DNA of 10,438 nt, taken from assembly GCA_004151065.3 (NCBI GenBank), contig NWUY0303882468.1, positions 1-10,438 on the forward strand. The letters run 5' to 3'. This DNA comes from Larix sibirica. Its lineage: Eukaryota > Streptophyta > Pinopsida > Pinales > Pinaceae. A model generated the notes under the pieces. It did not search any database and was not told the origin of the DNA. It saw only the letters and a list, made by a program, of their open reading frames with translations. The translations under genes were made by a program, and so were the position numbers. This document shows, one piece after another, positions 5,937 to 10,438 of this stretch; the first letter of the stretch is position 1, and every line of letters starts with the position of its first letter.

Positions 5937-8304
5937 TCAACGTCAGGGGAGTGCAGGTATGTTCCTCTCCACGGTTGTCACTAATAGGTTTAATAGCGAG
6001 AGTGACAGTAGCGTTTTGGAAGCAGAAGGAAAACCACACGAAGACGATGATCATAGCAGGGGCAGTGGCACCAGCAATCCGTTACATCACCGAGAATTTT
6101 GGGCAGACTCCGCTGATTATGTTTGTCTGTTGAAGGATTTTGTGAGAATGACGAAAACTCTCGCAGAGGGGAAAGGGGTGCATGCCCACATCATTCAAAG
6201 TGGGTTGAGGTTGGAAGCCTCGCTAGAAACCCAACTTGTGATTATGTATGTCAAAAGCCAAAGTGTTTACTATGCACGCAAAGTGTTTGACGAAATGCCT
6301 GCACGAAATGTGGTTTCCTGGACAGCCATGATTGCAGGATATGCCAAGCATGGATATAGTGACGAGGCCTTGAGGTTGTTTTACCAAATGCAGCAAGCAG
6401 GCGTTCAGCCGAATCAGTTTACGTTTGCTAGTGTTCTTCCGGCATTTGCTGATTTGGGACATCTGCAAAGTTGTAGGGAGATCCATGTAGACATAATTAA
6501 GAATGGATTTGAGTCCAATGTCTTTGTCGGAAGTGCCCTTATTGATGTGTATGCAGAATGCGGAAGCTTAGATGATGCACGTTGTGTGTTTGACAAAATG
6601 TCTCAAAGGAATGTTGTTTCATGGACTGCTATGATTGCAGGGTACGCTCAGAATGGACAGATTGATGAGGCTCTGAGTTTCTTTGAAAGAATGCCTGAGC
6701 GAAATGTGGTTTCATGGAATGCAATGATTGCCGGATACACACGGGCTGGACTTGTTGATAAGGCTATGGAGTTATTTCAGAAAATGCCCAAACGAGACTT
6801 GGTTTCCTGGAATTCCATGATTGCAGGATTGACACACAATGGCTGTTTTGATGAAGCCCTCGATCTCTTTGAAAAAATGCCAAAACAAGATCACTTCTCC
6901 TGGACAGCAATGATTGCAGGATATGCGAAGAATGGGCAGATCGACGAAGCCCTAAGGCTCTTTCACAAAATTCCTAAGCGAGACGTGAGTTCATGGAATG
7001 CCATGATTGCAGTATATGTACAGAATGGGCATGTTGGAGAGGCTGTTGACCTCTTTGAGAAAATGCCTGAACGAGATGCTGTCTCATGGAATTCAATGAT
7101 TGCAGGGTATGCACAGAATGGGTTTTTCAACGAAGCTTTAAATCTTTTTGGACAAATGCAACCTACAGGTGTGAAACCAGATTCTTTCACCTATGCCAGT
7201 GTTCTCCCAGCTTGTGGAAGCTTGGCTGCTCTGGAGCATGGCAAACAATTTCATAAGGACATAATTAGGAGTGGATTCCAGTCCGATATCTTTGTGGTAA
7301 ATGCACTTGTAGACATGTATGCCAAGTGTGGAAACATATCGGAAGCATTCAAAGTTTTTGGAAAAATGGCCAAGCGAGATGTCATCTCATGGACAGCGAT
7401 GATTGTAGGATATGCTATGAATGGGCATGGCAAGGCAGCAATCGAACTCTTTCAACAAATGCAACAGTCCACCACAAAACCAAACCATATCACATTTGTT
7501 GGTGTTCTGTCTGCATGTTGTCATGCAGGCCTAGTTGATGATGGCTGGCAATATTTTCATTGCATGATAAGAGATTACCACATCACGCCTGACATTGAAC
7601 ACTATTGTTGTATGGTTGATCTTCTTGGCCGGGCAGGTCTCCTATATGAAGCACAAGACTTTATCAACAAAATGCCACTAAAACCAGATGCTTCTATATG
7701 GGCATCTTTGCTTGGAGCTTGCAGAATTCATAACAATATAGATTTAGGAGAACGTGTAGCAAAATGCCTGTTTGAGTTGGACCCTGAAAATCCAGCACAT
7801 TATGTTCTACTATCAAACCTCTATGCTGTTGCTGGCAGGTGGGATGACAAGGAAAATGTGAGGAGAATGATGAAAGACAGGACGGTTAAGAAGACACCTG
7901 GGCGCAGCTGGATTGAGGTCGATAGCACAGTGCATAGTTTCATTGTAGGAGATAGATCACATCCACAAACACACAAAATGTATTCAAAGTTGGACAGCTT
8001 GTCAGGGCAAATGAAAGAAAGCGGTTACATACCAGACACAATATCTGTACTGCATGATTTGGAGGATGAGCAGAAGGAACATATTATTTGCCACCATAGT
8101 GAGAAGTTGGCCATGGCATTTGGGCTTATCAACACATCTGAAGGGACATCTATCCGCATCGTCAAGAATCTTCGAGTGTGTGGTGATTGCCACTCAGCAA
8201 TGAAGTTCATTTCCAAGATCGTGGCACGAGAAATAGTTTTAAGAGATCCCAAACGATTCCATCATTTTAACGATGGGTTATGTTCTTGTGGGGATTACTG
8301 GTGA
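5839..8304 (+). CDS. PLS-class pentatricopeptide repeat protein with E1, E2 and DYW deaminase domains; predicted organellar C-to-U RNA editing factor
   Basis: An intact 821-residue, single-exon reading frame, as is usual for this family. Residues 1-91 form a leader, with a basic stretch rich in Ser/Thr around 25-51 that could serve organelle import. Sixteen PPR motifs follow (about 92-617): L, S, P, L, S, five consecutive 31-residue motifs (259-413), P, L, S, P2, L2, S2. E1 is about 618-651, E2 about 652-685, and the DYW domain is 686-821 (136 residues, the normal length). The DYW domain keeps the PG box (P687, G688), the deaminase HSE motif (753-755), C781 and C784, the second zinc site (H808/H809, C815, C817) and the terminal Asp-Tyr-Trp. 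Known family role: PPR motifs bind one RNA base each and the DYW domain deaminates a C in mitochondrial or plastid transcripts. The organelle and target are not determinable here. The ATG at 5839 directly follows an in-frame TAG; the ATG at 5911 (residue 25) is an equally or more plausible start. Confidence 0.95.
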   Translation: MPPLSSTVIRDSGISIRDDDLKKKMPPLFNTKIQRQGSAGMFLSTVVTNRFNSESDSSVLEAEGKPHEDDDHSRGSGTSNPLHHREFWADSADYVCLLKDFVRMTKTLAEGKGVHAHIIQSGLRLEASLETQLVIMYVKSQSVYYARKVFDEMPARNVVSWTAMIAGYAKHGYSDEALRLFYQMQQAGVQPNQFTFASVLPAFADLGHLQSCREIHVDIIKNGFESNVFVGSALIDVYAECGSLDDARCVFDKMSQRNVVSWTAMIAGYAQNGQIDEALSFFERMPERNVVSWNAMIAGYTRAGLVDKAMELFQKMPKRDLVSWNSMIAGLTHNGCFDEALDLFEKMPKQDHFSWTAMIAGYAKNGQIDEALRLFHKIPKRDVSSWNAMIAVYVQNGHVGEAVDLFEKMPERDAVSWNSMIAGYAQNGFFNEALNLFGQMQPTGVKPDSFTYASVLPACGSLAALEHGKQFHKDIIRSGFQSDIFVVNALVDMYAKCGNISEAFKVFGKMAKRDVISWTAMIVGYAMNGHGKAAIELFQQMQQSTTKPNHITFVGVLSACCHAGLVDDGWQYFHCMIRDYHITPDIEHYCCMVDLLGRAGLLYEAQDFINKMPLKPDASIWASLLGACRIHNNIDLGERVAKCLFELDPENPAHYVLLSNLYAVAGRWDDKENVRRMMKDRTVKKTPGRSWIEVDSTVHSFIVGDRSHPQTHKMYSKLDSLSGQMKESGYIPDTISVLHDLEDEQKEHIICHHSEKLAMAFGLINTSEGTSIRIVKNLRVCGDCHSAMKFISKIVAREIVLRDPKRFHHFNDGLCSCGDYW
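6613..7077 (+). repeat. Five consecutive 31-residue (93-bp) SS-type PPR motifs inside the PPR-DYW gene
   Basis: Residues 259-289, 290-320, 321-351, 352-382 and 383-413 are uninterrupted 31-residue units. Each has a SW(N/T)(A/S)MIA core at positions 3-9 and an (R/Q)(N/D) ending, with no 35-residue P or L motif between them. At DNA level the units are recognisably similar, pointing to internal duplication of 93-bp modules. Positions 5 and last read T/N, N/D, N/D, T/D, N/D, which by the published PPR code specify A, U, U, G, U. Confidence 0.85.
7894..8301 (+). other. DYW cytidine-deaminase-like domain (coding segment, residues 686-821)
   Basis: This segment begins at TPGRSW and ends with the terminal Trp before the TGA at 8302-8304. 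The zinc-binding and catalytic signature HxE ... CxxC is complete: His753 and Glu755 are encoded at 8095-8103, followed by Cys781 and Cys784. The second zinc site near the C-terminus (HH, then CSC before GDYW) is also intact. No catalytic residue is missing, so the protein could deaminate on its own rather than needing a DYW partner in trans. The chemistry is known for the family; activity of this copy is inferred. Confidence 0.9.
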
Positions 8305-8384
8305 TCAGTGATCAAATTTGAGAATGCTAACGTCTGCCAAATGACTCGCAAATGGGCTGCACCAATCAGATTGGCTTGGCACAT

Positions 8385-8390
8385 AATAAA
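8385..8390 (+). terminator. Candidate polyadenylation signal of the PPR gene
   Basis: AATAAA lies 81 bp after the TGA stop codon, a plausible distance for a short plant 3' UTR. The match is exact, but this hexamer is common by chance in AT-rich DNA. Confidence 0.45.
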
Positions 8391-9198
8391 GGTTAATAAC
8401 TTAGTATATTATCAAAGGAAGGTTTACACATTCGTCGTCCACCTTGCAACTTAGCATTGAATATGCACATGCCACCAATGCCATCTTAAGTAAATTTTCT
8501 GAGTTTTTGTTAACTATGGGAAAAATGATTTAATGTCTAAAGACAGTAAATTTGTGTCAAGAAATTTCTTTGATATATGATAAATATAAATACAGTAAAT
8601 CTTGAGATTGAAATCCCTAAAATCAATAATGGCTCAGGGATAACTAGGGGGGTCAATGTCATTTCACGCCTTCTTTTGCTATTTAGCCTAACTTTTTTCT
8701 AACTCAAGGGAGGAGTCCCTAAATAGGATTACTAGGATTTAACAATAAAGTACAAGGTGAATTTGAAGAGCAACCTTAGCAAAACAATGTGTTTATTAAA
8801 GTAAAAGATAATATTGATGAAGGGATTGGAGACCAGTGTCTTATCAAATGGGAAAATTGGGTCAATCAAGGATAGTAATGAAGAACTTACTAACATCAAA
8901 GGATAGCTAGTGTTTGAGAGCCAATTCCTATTATATCCAAGAAATGAGAGATTTATCGTAGGATATACAAGGGAATAATCAGACATGTATCTTTACACCA
9001 GCTCTGGCATAATATTCATCAAGAATGAAATCCTAGGGCATACAATCAAGAGCTGAAAATATGCCTCCTATTCAACCATAAATCCAAACAAATTTAACCT
9101 TACAAAGTAAAGAGTTTACTTGCAATTCATTGCAAGAAAGAAACCATTGTTGATAAAAAATACACCATAGTATTAGTAAGATTTCCTCATCATAGTGT
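8391..9198. other. Intergenic DNA downstream of the PPR gene
   Basis: No gene recognised. An 84-codon minus-strand frame (8732-8986) has no domain and looks like translated AT-rich spacer. The last few tens of bases before 9199 show weak similarity to the sequence before 9898, so the direct repeat may begin slightly earlier. Confidence 0.5.
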
Positions 9199-9625
9199 TA
9201 GCATCAACCATCCATAATCACCAAGAGATATTTCATTAAGTCTTATTGGGATCTCTCCCCCAATCCAATCATGAGAAATGAATGGGGAAGAGGCTCCCTT
9301 ATATAGGAGAGGAGCTCAACTTCCTTTACAACAAAATAATGATAAAATCCTAGATCTAGCCTAGGGTGAGATAAACAAATCAAAATACTCCACCAACCAT
9401 AACAAACTCAAGCTAGATCCATACAAAATGGAGGTCAAAGCCACAAGTACATATATCAAGAGAGAATGAGATTCATGAAAGAAGTATCAAATACCATGTC
9501 AAAAAAGCCCTCATGTCCACAAGATAACCTCCAAGTGAAAGAAAGGCACAAACAAAGAGTGCCTCCAAGTAATGAAGCAACAAAGCCAAGCAAGTTCTAT
9601 AGTCCTCCTAGAAGCTCTCCTTAAG
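9199..9625. repeat. Direct repeat copy 1 (about 427 bp), LTR-like, partner at 9898-10320
   Basis: This segment, from TAGCATCAACCATCCATAA to GAAGCTCTCCTTAAG, aligns end to end with 9898-10320, with roughly 85% identity by eye and small indels. Both copies contain a minus-strand TATATAA (here rc of 9299-9305) set in CTCCTATATAAGGGA, typical of a plant TATA box, so the repeat may carry a promoter read leftward. The repeat ends are not a clean TG...CA, no primer-binding site or polypurine tract was convincing, and no coding frame is conserved between copies. Best called a degraded LTR or non-autonomous repeat. Confidence 0.8.
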
Positions 9626-9897
9626 GTCTAATGGCTGCATTGATTTCAAGATCAATCAAAGGGAAAATTCTAGAGCAAAAATTTCAAATGGACTTTTAAG
9701 GGGGGAAATCACCATGGAAGACATTGAAAAACACATGATCTAGAGCAGAAAATGGGCAACTACACTACACTTTCAAGTGATAGCAACCACATAAATGATA
9801 AAAAGCCAATTCTTTATTACCTTAAAGCCATTGACAATTTGAAGATCCATCCATCAAAACAAAGCTTAAGAAATAAGAAAATCCTTCAATGGAGGAC
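9626..9897. other. Spacer between the two 3' direct repeats
   Basis: About 272 bp of AT-rich sequence with no gene recognised. If the flanking repeats were LTRs this would be the internal region of a miniature element. However, neither edge shows a convincing tRNA-complementary primer site or polypurine tract on either strand. Confidence 0.5.
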
Positions 9898-10320
9898 TAG
9901 CATCAACCATCCATAAGAACCAAAGATATTTATTGAGTCTTAGTGGGATTTCTCCCCCAATCCAAACATGAGAAATGAATGAGGAAGAAGATCTCTTATA
10001 TAGGAGAGGAGCTCAACTTCCTTTACAATAAAATAATGATAAAATTCTAGATCTAGCCTAGGGTGGAATAAACAAATCAAAATACTCCACCAACCCTAAC
10101 AAACTCCAACTAGATGCATACAAAATGGTGGTCAAAAACATAATACATATCTCAAGAGAGAATGAAACCCATGAAAGACGGATCAAATGCCATGTTAAAA
10201 AGTCCTCATGTCCTCAAGATAACCTCCAAGTGAAAGAAAGGCACAAGAAAAGAGAGCCTCCAAGTGATGAGGGAACAAAGCCTAGCAAGGGCCAACGTCC
10301 TCCTAGAAGCTCTCCTTAAG
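9898..10320. repeat. Direct repeat copy 2 (about 423 bp), LTR-like, partner at 9199-9625
   Basis: Second copy in the same orientation, starting 699 bp after the first. The minus-strand TATA box is preserved (rc of 9996-10002), as are the blocks GGAGAGGAGCTCAACTTCC and AGATCTAGCCTAGGG and the 3' block GTCCTCCTAGAAGCTCTCC. An apparent 64-codon frame at 10125-10319 lies inside this repeat. The equivalent stretch of copy 1 differs by indels, so coding is not supported. Confidence 0.8.
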
Positions 10321-10438
10321 ACATGTACCAACCCCTAGATCAATGTGCAATCAAATCAATACATGTGCCAATAATCCACAAAATGTTAGGCTCCACATGC
10401 ATGAGGAATGCTAAGAAGTAGTACCAAAATAGCTTCCA

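Noticed and set aside
5721-6054. Overlapping minus-strand frames opposite the PPR start region
   Set aside because: Antisense to the leader and start of the PPR gene; their internal repetition only mirrors the 72/73-bp duplication.
6223-8252. Several short minus-strand frames and one alternative plus-strand frame inside the PPR gene
   Set aside because: They are shadows of the repetitive PPR-DYW coding sequence, with no independent features.
8732-8986. 84-codon minus-strand frame with hydrophobic stretches
   Set aside because: Looks membrane-like only because AT-rich DNA encodes Phe/Leu/Ile; no neighbouring gene or homology supports it.
10125-10319. 64-codon basic protein frame near the right edge
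   Set aside because: Lies within direct-repeat copy 2; the corresponding part of copy 1 differs by indels and substitutions that do not preserve the frame.
9199-10320. Calling the paired repeats a complete TRIM or LTR retrotransposon
   Set aside because: No TG...CA termini, no convincing primer-binding site or polypurine tract, and no target-site duplication could be shown by eye.
1-10438. CRISPR arrays, tRNA or rRNA genes, prokaryote-like operons or defence systems
   Set aside because: No regularly spaced repeats, no intact tRNA cloverleaf and no clustered ORFs; the content is that of a plant nuclear locus.

Overview
The window looks like plant nuclear DNA, most likely from a gymnosperm or another large-genome land plant. 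It is AT-rich and mostly non-coding, with long gene-poor stretches carrying decayed retroelement relics. It contains one clear, intact gene: an intronless PLS-class pentatricopeptide repeat (PPR) protein ending in a complete DYW deaminase domain. This family occurs almost exclusively in land plants. The assignment to gymnosperms is an inference from repeat style and spacing, not proven by the sequence.

Layout: 1-1850 is AT-rich spacer with small two-copy tandem duplications. 1853-2202 holds a long imperfect inverted repeat whose plus-strand RNA would form a 61-bp stem. 2281-2646 is an open frame of unknown meaning. 4017-4548 is a broken LINE-type retrotransposon 3' end (RNase H region with stops, a frameshift and a lost catalytic Glu). 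About 4990-5056 resembles the tRNA-like head of a SINE on the minus strand. From about 5384 the composition changes and the promoter/leader region of the PPR gene begins: a 38-bp duplication, a CRE/bZIP palindrome, a pentanucleotide repeat and a 72/73-bp duplication spanning the start codon. The PPR-DYW gene occupies 5839-8304 with a candidate polyadenylation signal at 8385. The right flank is spacer, then a pair of about 425-bp direct repeats (9199-9625 and 9898-10320) sharing a minus-strand TATA box, which resemble degraded LTRs or a non-autonomous element.

The PPR gene is predicted to encode an organelle-targeted C-to-U RNA editing factor; no other gene here works with it. I see no operon-like system, defence island or clearly new biological system. 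The best leads are the start-codon duplication, the wobble-preserving hairpin, the readable RNA-recognition code of the PPR tract, and the paired 3' repeats.
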